In this document: positions 1 through 11,539 of the stretch, piece after piece
Layout of the letters: every line of letters begins with the position of its first letter
How positions within the stretch are numbered: position 1 is the first letter of the stretch
DNA from: Chaetoderma sp. LZ-2023a
Lineage: Eukaryota > Mollusca > Caudofoveata > Chaetodermatida > Chaetodermatidae
Assembly (NCBI GenBank): GCA_034401795.1
Contig: CM067366.1
Coordinates: forward strand, 74,902,129 to 74,966,128
Direction of reading: 5' to 3'
DNA: 64,000 bases
Position numbers and translations under genes: made by a program
The notes under the pieces: model-generated
The model's database searches: none
Seen by the model: the letters and a program-made list of their open reading frames with translations, nothing else
What the model was told of the DNA's origin: nothing

Positions 1-930
1 CCGCTACCACACGGTTCCGCCGCCACCCCATGAAACACTCCGGTCCATGGGGTAGGTCCGCACGGAAAACCGTACGGACCCGTAACAGTCGCGGAACCAT
101 AGCCGGACACGGGCGCCACGGCACCCAACGTCCGGCTGCCGGACCAGGCGAGATAGGTGAGTACCACGCCTGGCCCGGCACACCCGTTCCCCTGACGGCT
201 GGTGACAAACCAAGCCACGCGGAACCAGTGCACGGTAACGGATTCGCCTCAGCCGCAGGCGGAGCCGCTGACCTGGCTTGCGCCAAACCAGACAAATGGA
301 GGCCGGTTCCGTCCAGGACGGAATCAACCTCCATATTCTCCACCTGCGGCTTCATGGGCCGCAGCAACCTCTCCTCCTCGGCCTCCTCGTCTTCAGACTC
401 CGAAGAGCCGTCACTAGACGAGTCAACCGTGGAGCCGTCCTGGCGGACGGCTCCCACACCTGACGGACCGGCCACCGCTACTGGACCACCCGGAGGTGGC
501 CGCAGAGAGACAGAACCTGTCTGGCCGAAGCCAGACGGGACCGCCAGGGGGCCGTACGAGACGGCCCCCTCGGTAACCAGTCCAGAATCCTGTCCGAGGA
601 CAGGATCCGTACCAGGCATGGGGAGAAACTGCCCCCCAACCTTTGGTAGCAGGGATGACACCAGCGTGGGCAGAACGCTATGCAGAAAACCCTGCATAGC
701 CGGACCAAACCACGCCGGCGGTGCCATCTCCGCCACCTCCAGCTGGGGACGTAGAGCTCCCCCACCGGCCGAACCGGGCGCTCCACGATTTCCTCTCGGA
801 CCGCCTGACCCCGCGTCAGACCCAGCCAAGTCCTTCTGGGCAAGGAACTCAACCATCATTTCGACGGACCACACTGCACAAACATTACACCTATGATCTA
901 TATTACACAGGGAACACCTAAAACAGACAT
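1..930 (-). pseudogene. ORF1 (gag-like) of DIRS family B, N-terminal part
   Basis: On the minus strand it encodes the Cys-rich start (CxxC...CxxCxxC...CxxC) followed by a Pro/Gly/Ser-rich region, as in the copy at 23.7-24.9 kb. The frame changes at about 640, so the copy is not open throughout. Plus-strand open frames over this GC-rich stretch are shadows. Gag-like function is inferred from position before RT. Confidence 0.6.
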
Positions 931-1899
931 GGTCCTTGAACATTAGACGGACAAACTTATGGCAGTCGTCACATGATGGTGGGGCTGGCTTGGCCTATAA
1001 AATAAGCACAAACCTACAATAAACAAGCGGAACGAGACCCGGATGGAAGGCAGACAATTAATTTTCAAATATTTTGACTCATAAATTAACCGTAACCTCC
1101 CCGCACCCCACCCCGCCACGTTACAACAACGATCGCATTGATTATGACGACAAGTATGCGGCGGGCACAAACACACCCATAATAGATCCTCCAGGATGTG
1201 TAACGGCTCCAGGAATCATATCGCATAGCATTCAGGGTATATTTAATAATCAATATAAATTATACTCCTAACGAAAGCAGCACGATATGTGAAGAAAACA
1301 ACAAAATGTATCCAAACTGCTGTCTCACACGGTAAAACCGCAGACCACACATCTACTCAAGAATTTTGAAACCACCGATCATTGCAAACCGATCGTGATC
1401 GCACGTAAACTTGATCATTCTAAAGTTTCCGGTACCATTTTTAGTACGCAGCACCCAGAATAAGATGCGCGAATTAATGAAAAAAATTTTCTTCACATAA
1501 ACATCCGAGCGACCGGGTGTGACGTCACCCACTCGGATTCTACGGAGAACGACGTCAGCCGATATTCGTGTTAGAAATACCGTAGCAAACACCTATTTTC
1601 ATATCTGCCGATCGCCTGTTGGGGTTTAAAGAAGGCGATCGTCTGGCATATATCGTTGTTAGCACACGTCCCAGATTCTATGGGGTCAGAAATTGGAACA
1701 TGCGACACAACGAAATTTAGAGACCTAAGTTTTTTAACTATGGATAATAAAGAACAATACAACCTGGTTGTCTTGGGCGGTATTCTCCATAGTCCTCAGT
1801 TATCCTTTCAGAACACACAAACTATCACTGATTAAAGACTTAGATTATTTAAAACCCTAAAATCCTTAATGCAAAAAGCATGTATTGCACTTGTTGCTA

Positions 1900-2063
1900 T
1901 GCAAACAAGAATGAGCTCTATGGTAAACGGGTACTCGGCAGTTGGGAGCCGAGTACCCGGTTCCCAGGAGTCGGTAAAGCTTTCTAAGTCTATAATCCTA
2001 GAGCCGCTGTCAGGGCCAGCTGTATATCAGAAGTAACAGAATGGTGAGTTGATCGAAGGAGAA
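1900..2063. repeat. Inverted terminal repeat of DIRS family B copy
   Basis: Matches 25838-26002 and, inverted, 19260-19450. It contains a perfect 11-bp hairpin stem, gggtactcggc / gccgagtaccc, with an 8-nt loop at about 1927-1957. Confidence 0.85.
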
Positions 2064-2800
2064 GACATATTCTCAGATTGTATCTTAGATGAATAATTTT
2101 TTAAATATATTCCAGTCTTTTGAACCTCTTGTCCGATATTAACATCCATTATATCATATTAATCCCGAGGTCGGCACCTACTTAGATATCCTAGAATCAT
2201 TGGAATCGCTTCAGCGGTTCGTTTGCTATTATCATTTACGTATACTTCCTTAAAATATATACCCGCATCTATTGGCCTCGAGCTTCCAGTCAGCAATAGC
2301 GGTGGTGCGGGGCTGACGTCGCTAGAAGCGATAAAATGGCAGCGTCCAGATGCGCGAAAAATTGTCAATTTTACCGACTTTATCTAGCGATAGTTGGTTA
2401 GGCTATTTCTATCTGGTTATTATTATGGCGCAATTTCATTAAACATGTAATAATCTATCAAATAAACCACACTTTTTATCATCCCGGAATTGTCCTTTAA
2501 TATGCAAGCAATAAAATCATTATTTAGTATTCTTATTTATGAACAGTGCTCAGTTAGTTTTGTGTTAGAATATTTAAAGAATAGAGAAAGGAAGCCCACC
2601 TTTCCCGAACTCTAGACAACTCCGGAAACGACTCCAGATTGTGAGTAAAAAGTATATGATAAATTAACCCCCGGAGAATACCGAATTTATCACCATGTAT
2701 AGCATAGAACACACCTGTAAAGTTTAATTGAAATCTGATGAACAATTCTTGAATGATAAGACGATTTAATAGCCTTAACCAAAAAAATGGCACAGAACAG
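2064..2800. other. Intronic DNA without recognised feature
   Basis: No exon of the TRPM-like gene, conserved frame or repeat shared with the rest of the window was recognised here. Confidence 0.5.
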
Positions 2801-2804
2801 AGGA

Positions 2805-2806
2805 CG

Positions 2807-2859
<53 letters not shown>

Positions 2860-2917
2860 CGAGAGAGAGGGTGGGAGGGAGGGAGAGAGGGATGGAGCAA
2901 GAGAGAGAGAGAGAGAT
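2805..2917. repeat. (GA)n microsatellite
   Basis: Impure GA tract with GGGA and GCGA interruptions. On the host gene strand it is a (CT)n pyrimidine tract starting about 28 nt after the donor of the exon at 2945-3051. Confidence 0.95.
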
Positions 2918-2944
2918 CTCTGGGTTGTTTGCTCATAAAGTTAC

Positions 2945-3051
2945 CTGCCAATTTGCCCTATTTTCAGCAGTGAAGATCTCTTGACGAGCGATATCACATC
3001 GATTCCAGGCCAAGGCGAGAGACAGCTGGGAATGGGCACTTGTTTTGTTGG
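2945..3051 (-). CDS. TRPM-like: TRPM-like exon 8
   Basis: 107 nt, with acceptor ctttattctcag and donor GTAACT. The first two bases complete an Ala codon. The product begins ANKTSAHSQLSLALAWNRCD, then IARQEIFTAENRANWQ, ending in phase 0. L-LALAWNR-DIA---IF is one of the most conserved TRPM MHR signatures. This exon is too short for ordinary ORF calling. A (GA)n tract begins about 28 nt into the next intron. The following exon is not present in the first 2.9 kb, which is a DIRS fragment plus unassigned sequence. Confidence 0.92.
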
Positions 3052-3084
3052 CTGAGAATAAAGAACAACTATTTTGTGTCAATA

Positions 3085-3440
3085 GAGGGATCCATTGCTA
3101 GCCATGACCTGCACATTTCTAGCTAAGCTCCACCCATGCTTTGCGTGTATTGGCATTGATTTATATACTTTGACCTTCAAATTTTCTGAATCCCAATTTC
3201 AAGGTAACTATACAGGTAAGCTTTGGAATATTTTGATTGTTGCCTATAGCCCAGTCAAATCAGTTTCAAAATTTTCACAGAATGTTTATTAAATAGTACA
3301 TTCATCAAAGACATACAATTCATACACTTGACAGAATATTCTAGCTTCATGACGGACTATTTCTGTCAATTATCATTGTGATGTCAGCCTATATGCGGCA
3401 TTATTCATTATATTGCCATCATATACTTGATCGACAGATC
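3085..3440. repeat. Interspersed repeat L (copy 1)
   Basis: Shares blocks such as aggtaagct, cagtcaaatyagtttcaaaa and gacatacaattc with copies near 13.7-14.0, 14.3-14.5, 17.7-17.9, 18.7-19.1, 38.8-39.0, 46.6-47.0 and 58.3-58.6 kb. A non-coding, possibly MITE-like family. Confidence 0.7.
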
Positions 3441-3789
3441 AGATTCATCCATTGCAACTGAAAATACATAGCTTATTGAATTGTTTGGTTGCTGAAGATA
3501 CAGAACAAACACACTTTTGCATATGGTTAAACATTTCTCAAAGTACTTTTTAGCGGCGTTTTGTCTTATTATTTTTGCGGAGAGAAACTGCCCTGTTGCT
3601 ATATATAATAAGAAGAAATTTATATACCTGTTAAAAACTAGTACCTAAGTACACAAAAATCTTTGAAAACCGATATAGTGTATCTACACACAGTAAATTT
3701 ATTTGGCTGGTATTACAAATTTTACTTCATATATTATTTCTCTTAGCACTTGCTAATTAAAGCTTTCGTTCTTATGTAATCGGCAAAAC

Positions 3790-4400
3790 TAACCATACCA
3801 TGTTAGAAACCGGTACTCAGACCATACAAGTAATGAAGCCTAGCCCCATAGGATCCTTCCAGCCAAAATAAGTTGAAATCTGTCAAGGGGTTAATGATGA
3901 GTAGCGTTTTGACAATTTCTGGTAAATTTTTCATAAAATCTAAGGTTTTCACCCAAAAAATGGACCAATCAAAGTTCCGTATACACGTTCTGCAGCCTAG
4001 TCCCATAGGGTCCTTCCAGATAAAGTAAATTGAAATCCGCCAAGCGGTTAATGAGGCGTAGCGTTTTGGCAATTTCCGGTAGATTTTTAATAAATTCTAA
4101 GGTATTCACCAAAACACTTGTCCGAGCAAAATTCTGTATACAAGTTCTGATGCCTAGCCCCATATGGTCCTTCCATCCAGTTATTTGAAATCCGCCAAGA
4201 GGTTAATGAGGAGTAGAGTTTTGACAAGTTCCGGTAAATCTTTCAAAAAATCTAGGATTTTCACCCCAAAATTGACCAATCTAAATTCTGTATACAAACT
4301 CTGATGCCTATCCCAATAGGATCCTTCTAGCCAAAGTAGGTTGAAATCCGGCAAACGGTTAATGAAGAGTATTTTTTTAAACAAAAGTTTACAGAGGGAC
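3790..4400. repeat. Tandem repeat P1, about 150-bp unit
   Basis: About four diverged units marked by ccatagg-tccttccagccaa, aatccgccaagcggttaatgag, and tttgacaatttccggtaaat. The pattern resembles tandem modules of bivalve pearl-type elements (known in oysters and mussels). The assignment is inferred. Confidence 0.8.
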
Positions 4401-4429
4401 AACAAACAACAGACAGTCGACATGCATAT

Positions 4430-4870
4430 CAGTGACCTTGATTAATCAAATATGAAATATAAACAGAAAAGTTGAGCTAAACGGAAAGTGTTAAAGTTGA
4501 AAAAGAAGGTCTTTACCAAGGTCATAGTGACCGTAACTTTTGACATTTTGATCCCCACATCATTGTGTGATGCCGTGTCATTATAAGGAGGCATGTGTCC
4601 AAATTTGGATCCATTAAAATTAACCAAATATGAGATATAAACCGACAAGATAAGCTAAACAGAAAATGTTAAAGTTGAAAAAAAGGATTTTTATCAAGGA
4701 CACAGAGACTTTGACCTTTTTACCTCAAGATCATTGTCTGATGGTGTGTCATTATAAGGAAGCATGTGCACAAGTTTGGGTTGCAGTATGATTAACCATC
4801 ACTGCCGCCGCTGGACGACATGCAGGGATCGCAACAGCTTGTTTTACTTTGTAACGTCGAGCTAAAAATC
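4430..4870. repeat. Tandem repeat P2, about 160-bp unit
   Basis: About two and a half units containing gagctaaacrgaaartgtta, aaggtcatagtgacc and ccattataaggaagcatgtg-like blocks, ending in ttttactttgtaacgtcgagctaaaaa. Same family as the larger array at 15.0-16.4 kb. Confidence 0.8.
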
Positions 4871-4884
4871 GACTAACCAAAATT

Positions 4885-5632
4885 CTGAAAAGCGTTTCTA
4901 GACCCTACCACTAAAGAATCCTTCCAGCCAAATTTGGATAAAATACATGAAGCAGTGAATGAGGATGCGTTTTGACAATTTCCGGTAAATTTTTCATAAA
5001 ATCAAACTTCTGCAATACAGTTTTTGAATCATACATCGATAGGGTCGTTCAAGCCAAACTAAGTTGCAATCCGCCAAGCAGTTAATGAGGAGTAGCATTT
5101 TCACAATTTCTGGTAAATCTTTCATAAAATCACCGCAAAAATTGACCAAACAAAATTCTGTATACAAGTTCTTAAGCCTATGCCCATAGGGTCCTTCCGG
5201 CCAAATTAGTTTGAAATCTGCCAAGCGGTCAATGAAGAACACCATTTTGACAACTTTAAGTAAATTTTCAGCGAAAAAAATTGACTAATCAAAATTGTGA
5301 ATAGAGGTTTTGGAGCCTTCTAGAATTGGGTCCTTTCAGCCAAATTTGGTTGAAATCTGCTAAGTAGTTAAGGGAAAAGAATTTTGATAATTTACAGTAC
5401 ATTTTTCATAAAATCAAAGATTTTCATCCAAAAAATTACCAATCAAAATTCTTAATAGATGATCTGAGACGTATCACCATAGGATTCTCCAAGCGAAGTT
5501 TAATTAAAATTGGTCAAGCGATTAATGAGTAGGCTTTTAAAGAAAACGGTGACGGACAGACAACCAATGACAGGCTGACGGACGGTCACCATGGCATAAG
5601 CTCACTTGGCCTTTAACGCCAGGTGAGCTAAA
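4885..5632. repeat. Tandem repeat P1 array, second block, with terminal module
   Basis: About five units of the 150-bp repeat, ending in a conserved tail with gacggacagacaacc and gccaggtgagctaaaaa at 5545-5632. That tail is typical of abundant mollusc non-autonomous elements. A Helitron-related origin is possible but not shown. Confidence 0.75.
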
Positions 5633-5720
5633 AATATACTTTTCCGGGATTTGTCGGTGTAAGGGTTAAATCAACTGCTTCGGGAGATTGTACTGATAGA
5701 TGGGTATATTGCTGGACACT

Positions 5721-5948
5721 AAACGAAATCAAGGATTTCCTTTTTTCACGAGAGAGTTGATACTTACCTCCCTAATACTTTTGATATTGCTAAATATTGG
5801 CTTTCACTCAATAAACACTCAGATAAAACCAGTTAGGTGCCCCTACTGGGCAGGGAGTCCAGAGCGTAGTCTGGCGGATGCCAGCCCCACCACCGCGCAA
5901 TGCGCAGACTAGCACTTCCTCTGACTAATTTATTGGCTGATACACATG
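5721..5948. repeat. Left inverted terminal repeat, DIRS A1
   Basis: From about 5758 inward it is the reverse complement of 12553-12741 (gatacttacctccctaatac, then ggtgcccctactgggcaggg and gatgccagccccaccaccgc). The outermost 40 nt are end-specific. Confidence 0.92.
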
Positions 5949-6006
5949 CAACTATAAAGAGCCTGAGACCGAGCCTCTGTGGGGTGGAGAGGCCGGGTCC
6001 GTATCT

Positions 6007-6105
6007 AGGGAGGTAAGTATCAACTCTCTCGTGAAAAAAGAAATCCTTGATTTCGTTTATTTCACATCAGGAGTATACTTACCTCCCTAATACTTTTGAT
6101 ATTGC
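6007..6105. repeat. Internal complementary region, DIRS A1
   Basis: Two halves match the outer ends of the left and right terminal repeats in inverted sense, joined at cgttta/tttcac. This is the DIRS hallmark, thought to template the joining of ends into a circle. Confidence 0.92.
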
Positions 6106-6642
6106 CAGAATTCGACAGTGAATTCGGCGGGAGGGAGGCGAGGTCAAAAGACCAGCTCATCCCTATACGCTTTTCTGCGTTTAAGGCACTTAAACTTCTG
6201 AAACTGTATGAAAACAGTCAGGATTTGACTAACCATCGGATAACACCCCCGATGTATGAGAGATGACCGAATGTCATATGCGCTCCCCCCCCCCCCTCCT
6301 TCCTGGGAGGAAGAGTCGAATGACCTCAATGTCCCTATACGCTCTTCTACGTACAAGTGCCATGTACTACAGGACAGAGACGAAAAAACTCCATTTTCGT
6401 ATACTCTCAACAATGAACCACATAAATACACAAAACCATCATCATATTAAATAACGGGTTAACGTGACAAGACAATCAACAATGGACAACACATACACAA
6501 GACTGACCTTGTTGAAATGGCTGCTGACATCCTCTTCCATTGGTGAAGATCGATGCAGTCCCAAATTAGTGGTTGTTTCCATAAATTAATTGTGAAATAT
6601 ATAAGCAATGAGGAAACCCCATCAAAAATTATATATGCCTAG

Positions 6643-7793
6643 TTATTTTTTCAAAATCGACAAGGCGAGAGGATTAGAGGTGTCACGGAGATAATGGTCT
6701 GTAAAACTTGACTCACAGTGCCACTGAGCCACCGACATAATATCATCCACAGGGACCCCATTAAATAGGGCAGTGGATGTCACTACGCCGCGGACACTGT
6801 GAGCCTTGGCCACGTCAACCTGCTTCCCGGTGGCGGATTTATGGCAAAACTGAATGCATTCTACAATCCACCTGGAAATGGTGTCCTTAGAAGCCCTGCG
6901 TTGGGGTTCAATATATGACAACCATAACGCTGACTGATCGGTGCGCCACTCCGCCGTACGTTGTTTGTACCGGCGAAGCGCCCAGACAGGACACCATGCT
7001 TTAGAATTAGGATCATATCTGGTTAAAGCAGGCAAAATAATAGGTTGACCTGAATATTTCAACGACTGATTTTTAGCCAAGAAATTAATCCTAGGTAGCA
7101 GCTTAAGGCCTTCCCCTGAAAACCACAAAACGGTCATCCTCGGCTGATAAGGCATGATCTCACTCCTACGCCTAGCCGAGGCCGCAGCAATTAAAAACAC
7201 AGTCTTCAGTGTTAATAGTTTCATAGAAATGGAACTAAGTGGTTCAAAACGGCTTATCACCTAGTACTTGAAGCACTAGCGATAAACTCCAAGACGGAAT
7301 CACCGGTGGATTCCTTGGTCTTAGATTGCCCATGCCTTTAATTAATACATTTAATGTATTCACTTCATCACTTCCCCTCTTAGCCAAGCAAGGATTAACA
7401 GACATTAAAGCTGACTTATAACCAGCAATAGAGTTAGGCTTGAGGCTATAGGCATCATAGAGGTGACAGAGGAAATCAGCTACTACCTGAATAGATGCAT
7501 CTCATTGGATCAATACATCTTTTTGAGCACCATTCTGCAAATCTGTTGATTTTATAATTATATGCTCTGGAGGTTGACCCCCTCCTGGCTTTGGCCATAA
7601 ACATGGCTGCTTGCTCAGAAAAGCCCTCCTTAATTCTAGATTCCTTGACAACATCCACGCAGTCAATCTGAACATTGACGGATTGTTGTGAAGGGCCTTG
7701 CCCTGGAAGATAATATCGTCCATCAGAGGCAGAGGAACCGGATTGCAGACCAGAAGGTCCAGCAGATCCGTATACCATGATCGGCTTGGCCAA
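6643..7793 (-). pseudogene. Tyrosine recombinase of DIRS A1 (frameshifted)
   Basis: The N-terminal part (7793-7500) has NVQIDCVDVVKESRIKEGFS and SRAYNYKINRFAEWCSKR, a core-binding domain. The catalytic part (7260-6643) has ARRRSE (first Arg), AHSVRG (HxxR box), QWHCESSFTDHY and YLRD with the nucleophile Tyr. Compared with copy A2, the frame shifts near 7495 (extra base in the gcatctcattgg region) and near 7247 (run of four A where A2 has two). The protein is therefore split in at least three, although all catalytic residues remain. The enzyme would integrate the circular cDNA. It overlaps the end of the RT/RNase H frame, the usual DIRS arrangement. Confidence 0.9.
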
Positions 7794-9939
7794 TCCGGGC
7801 GATCAGAAGCACTTGGCATTCCTCTTGTCTGATTTTGTGAAGAATTTTTGGAATCAGGATTGCTGGAGGGAATGCGTATGCATACATTCTCCCCCAAGCT
7901 GATAGCTAACGCATCTGTTGCGAAGCGCTTGGATCCGGAATCGGAGAGACGTACGTCATCATCTTCGCATTCTTCTTCGTTGCGAACAAATCGATGTTGG
8001 GTTTCCCCCAATGGTCGAACAGACGATCCGCCACACATTGATTTAGTTGCCATTCCGTGGGTAAAACACTCATCCTTCGGCTCAATGAGTCTGCTAGCAG
8101 GTTTAACCTTCCCGGAATATGAACTGCTTTCAAGGTAATCTGGTGATCCAGACACCAACAAAGCAGTCTCCATGTCATCATACAGAGACTGGGCGACTTC
8201 GTTCCGCCCTGGCGGTTTATGTAAGTCACAACTGTTGAGTTGTCTGAACGAATAAGAACAATCTTGCCCTGAACTTTCTGTAAGAAATGTTCCAGGCCCA
8301 GGACTACTGCTCTTAGCTCCAGTAGATTTATATGTTCCTTTGACTGTTCCACATTCCAAAGCCCTGATATCGTGGACTCTTCCAGGCAAGCTCCCCAGCC
8401 CTCCATCGATGCATCTGTATACACAGTCACCTGAGGGTGGGGAGGGGTTAGCATAACCCCCACCAAGAGATTCTCTGTGTCCAACCACCATTGCAGGTGA
8501 TGAATCAGAGGCGCCAACACTGACACATTCGAGTCCAGCGAACCTGTACTCTGGGTCCATTGTGTCATGAGAAATAACTGGATCGGCCGCCTGCGTAAGG
8601 CGGCCTGAGGAATGACTGGTTCCAATGAAACCATCAACCCCAGCATTCTCAAGTAAACACGTGCCAGGACATGACGACTGTCGCACACTGACTGAATTAA
8701 TGAGATGAGTTTCTGAACTCTCTCCTGAGTAGGATAAACATATCCTGTCTCTAGATCGAAGAACATCCCCAGGTAAACAAACTTCTGGGATGGAGTCAGC
8801 TCTGATTTTGGGAAATTGATCATCCAGCCTAAGTCTGTGAGAGTTTTCAAAACAATCTCCAGACTGGCCGACAAACTTTCCCGGGTGTGCGCTTTCAACA
8901 GCCAGTCGTCTATGTACGTGTGGACTGCTATGCTTCTCCTGCGGAGGTATGCGGTGATCGCAAGAACCACACGGGTGAAAACCCGAGGAGCCGTGGAAAT
9001 TCCGAAGGGTAGCACCCTGAATTCCCACTGTCTGCCCTGGAATGCAAATCTCAGGAAGCGACGGAAACTCCTGTGTATGGGGATGTGGAAATAATCGTCC
9101 TTCAAATCTATCGACGCTGTCCACATTCCCCTCTCTAACCCCGCCAACACCGAGCGCACAGTCTCCATCTTGAAACTGGGCGTCTCTATGAACGTGTTCA
9201 ATGGCTTGAGGTTGAGAATTGGTCTCCACCCTCCGGTGTTCTTTGCTACTAAGAACAGGGTTGAATAGAAGCCCGGACACCTCTGTGCCGGCTGAATAGC
9301 TCCTTTTTGTATGAGGGAATTTATTTCCTCCTCGATACACAACCTTTGATCTGGATCTCTCGGATTTGGAGTCCAGATCGGCACTAGAGACAGTCGCGAT
9401 GGCGGGCCTGTCATCCAATCGGGATGATACCCGACTGAAAGCCATCGCAAGACTAAACGGTCCTGAGTTAACCGTTCCCACTCTTGCATGTGGTCGGCTA
9501 ATCGGCCTCCCATCGGTCCACCTAGGGATAGAGGTGGACATAAGGAGTGCAAGAGCGGCACTGTCTCCTTTGCCAGAAACACCGGCGCGGTTCTCACCGC
9601 GGTAACCGTCCCATCAGGAACGATTACCCCGCCCAGATCCTCGCGCGCCACGACCAGCACCGCGCGCACCTCGGTGCGCGGGCGGCTGCCTGGCTGACTG
9701 CGCCTGAGGAGCCTGCGCCCCCCTCGCTGCTGGCCGAATCGCACGCGGCCGAGGCCGGCGCTGCGATGGTGGTTGGCCTCTGACCTGGCCACTACCACCT
9801 CGAGCCTGCAGGGGACGATACGCAGGGGGTGCGGCGCGAACGTTGGCACGACGAAGCACCTCAAACTGTTCGCGCAGCGCCCTCTGGTTATTGACCAGAG
9901 TAACCGTCTCCTGGAGGTGTCTACATCCCTCACCTCCAA
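7502..9939 (-). pseudogene. RT / RNase H polyprotein of DIRS A1 (one frameshift)
   Basis: The main frame, 9939-7906, has the RT blocks GGWRPILNLKPLN, MWTASIDLKDDYFHIPI, FRVLPFGISTAPRVF and the catalytic YIDD at about residue 342. RNase H follows: YTDASMEGWGA near residue 505, INLLELRAV, LIRSDNSTVVTYINRQGG and HIPGRLNLLADSLSR. The conserved DIRS extension (HWGKPNIDLFATKKNAKMM) continues until about 7935, where a missing base (gcgaagcgc against gcgaaagtgc in copy A2) moves the C-terminal 130 residues into another frame ending at 7502. DLKDDYF carries Asp where the other copies have Ala. The first about 90 residues overlap ORF1 in another frame, and the true start is uncertain, perhaps near MGGRLADHMQEW. 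Confidence 0.92.
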
Positions 9940-11539
9940 AGAGACCAGGACCTGTCATAGGCGTACGTAGTAGCCTATTGTAGAGGTCCTGGGACGGGCA
10001 CAGATTATCCAAGGCAAAAGTGCGCCTTGCCCGGACACTCCTGGTCACCGCCCGCGTCATACAGTCCAGAGCCAGGTTGATACCATCCTGGATGGCTCGC
10101 TGAACTGTGACCGGACTTGGCTGGCGCGATGCGGATGCTGTTACTACCCCTTGTAACAGCTGGGAGACGTGGGTCAGAGCGGCAATCGAAGCCCTCCCAC
10201 TCTCCTCCGCATCACGCAATGCGGCATTTGCCGAACGCAACGCGTTCGAACACAAGACTTCCATGTCAGAACGGGAGCCTGGCCGCGCATCCTCACCCAA
10301 AGCCGCGTGGTCATCCACGCTCGGCTTTGGTACCACACCGTACCGCTGGTAGTCCAGGGGCACGATGCGGCAACGCCTGGCCACCTCGCGCGGGGCCTTA
10401 GTGAGACGTCCACTCGCCTTAATGGACGTCTCCGCCGCCTCGAACATGTCAGCGACATGCTCTGCCAGCGGCAGAGAAGGCATAGCGTTAGCAGTAGGCT
10501 TACCAGCTAACCACGGCCTGTGTTCACGCTGGCTAGCCGACTGCTCCACGGGCAGATCTGGTCTAACACTCACCAACCACTGGCAAGCGTCAGACCAATC
10601 CTCCTCCGTGGCTAGTTGCGAGCGCTCTACAAGACGGGGGCCTTCGTCTTCCTCCTGAGCGCAAGCAACAGAGCTTGACGGCGGATACGCTGATATCCCT
10701 GGCAAGCCAGGGAGAGCATGCGGGCCTGATAATACTGGCATGCTAATCTCACTGGCTTGACCAGGAGCAGGCGCCGTGGTAGAGCGCGGGGCATATACCG
10801 CCCCACCACGGCCCCGGCCAGCACCAGCTACACTCTCGGCAAGCCAAGGTATGCGGTACCGCTGGCCTTCAGCGCCCAGGGCCACAGTCTGAACTGTGGA
10901 TTCTACCCCTGGGAGAGTAGAACCGTGGAAAAAGGCGCCTGTATTCCCCGCGAGGGGCGCACAAACGTCATATTCCATGGCCACGTCTTCAGACGGCGAC
11001 CCCAACAGGTAATCATCATCCTCCTGGCCAGAAAGATTAGACTCCGGGTCAGCAAAGAGAGCTAACCCGGACTGGCCAGGGAAGGTGCCATACGAGGTAC
11101 TGGCAGCCGCGGTGTGCGGATACCCCTGGACTGATGAGCAGCCCGCGGGTTCCAGCGACGACCGTCCACGGTCCCTATTGGGCGCGGCAATAAGCCTGCT
11201 GCCAGGGCCGTGGAACACCCCCTCTAATGGGGCCACCTCTGAATCTTCAAACAACGGAAGCGTACTAAGGAACATTGATTCAGAGGTGGGGATTACCTGC
11301 TCCGAAGCAGATGATGAGGCCAATAAAGGATTTGGTCCAGGAAGCATGCCACGAAGCAACTCTGGAACCAAATCCTTTATTGTCCTCCTCATCTCTCCCA
11401 ACATCTCGGTCCGGAAGGCCTCCATGTCCACCGCGGACGAGGCCTTCCTCTTACCCTTCTTACTTACGACCTCTTTTTTCAGCTTCTTTTTCTCCTCCTC
11501 CATCTTGTCCTTCGCCTGCAAGCACAAGAATTCGGACAT
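9614..11539 (-). CDS. ORF1 (gag-like) of DIRS A1, intact
   Basis: 641 codons from MSEFLCLQAKDKMEEEKKK. A lysine-rich coiled-coil-like start is followed by MRRTIKDLVPELLRGMLPGP, a Ser/Pro/Gly-rich middle, EEDWSDACQWLVSVRPDL at about residue 320, RRCRIVPLDYQRYGVVPKPS, helical segments ending in LLRTPMTGPGLFGGEG, and an Arg/Gly-rich tail of nucleic-acid-binding type (RGARGAGRGARGSGRGNRS). It precedes and overlaps RT/RNase H, so a structural Gag-like role is inferred. The WSDA-x2-WL, RYGVVP and TP-x-FGG motifs also occur in family B. A Cys-rich module lies just upstream at 11562-11700 and may be part of the full protein. Confidence 0.85.
   Translation of the reverse strand: MSEFLCLQAKDKMEEEKKKLKKEVVSKKGKRKASSAVDMEAFRTEMLGEMRRTIKDLVPELLRGMLPGPNPLLASSSASEQVIPTSESMFLSTLPLFEDSEVAPLEGVFHGPGSRLIAAPNRDRGRSSLEPAGCSSVQGYPHTAAASTSYGTFPGQSGLALFADPESNLSGQEDDDYLLGSPSEDVAMEYDVCAPLAGNTGAFFHGSTLPGVESTVQTVALGAEGQRYRIPWLAESVAGAGRGRGGAVYAPRSTTAPAPGQASEISMPVLSGPHALPGLPGISAYPPSSSVACAQEEDEGPRLVERSQLATEEDWSDACQWLVSVRPDLPVEQSASQREHRPWLAGKPTANAMPSLPLAEHVADMFEAAETSIKASGRLTKAPREVARRCRIVPLDYQRYGVVPKPSVDDHAALGEDARPGSRSDMEVLCSNALRSANAALRDAEESGRASIAALTHVSQLLQGVVTASASRQPSPVTVQRAIQDGINLALDCMTRAVTRSVRARRTFALDNLCPSQDLYNRLLRTPMTGPGLFGGEGCRHLQETVTLVNNQRALREQFEVLRRANVRAAPPAYRPLQARGGSGQVRGQPPSQRRPRPRAIRPAARGAQAPQAQSARQPPAHRGARGAGRGARGSGRGNRS

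Larger units (their letters stand above)
1..2063 (-). mobile_element. DIRS-type retrotransposon family B, 5' part (cut by window start)
   Basis: The sequence aligns by eye to 23948-26002 of the complete family B copy, with small indels. It holds the N-terminal part of ORF1 (about 1-860), an untranslated stretch and the terminal repeat. The end is placed at 2063, where gatcgaaggagaa stops matching. A 43-nt segment at about 352-400 is absent from the other copy. The remaining element would lie to the left of the window. Confidence 0.85.

Noticed and set aside
30..896. 288-codon plus-strand open frame
   Set aside because: Antisense shadow of the GC-rich ORF1 of DIRS family B. The conserved motifs are on the minus strand.
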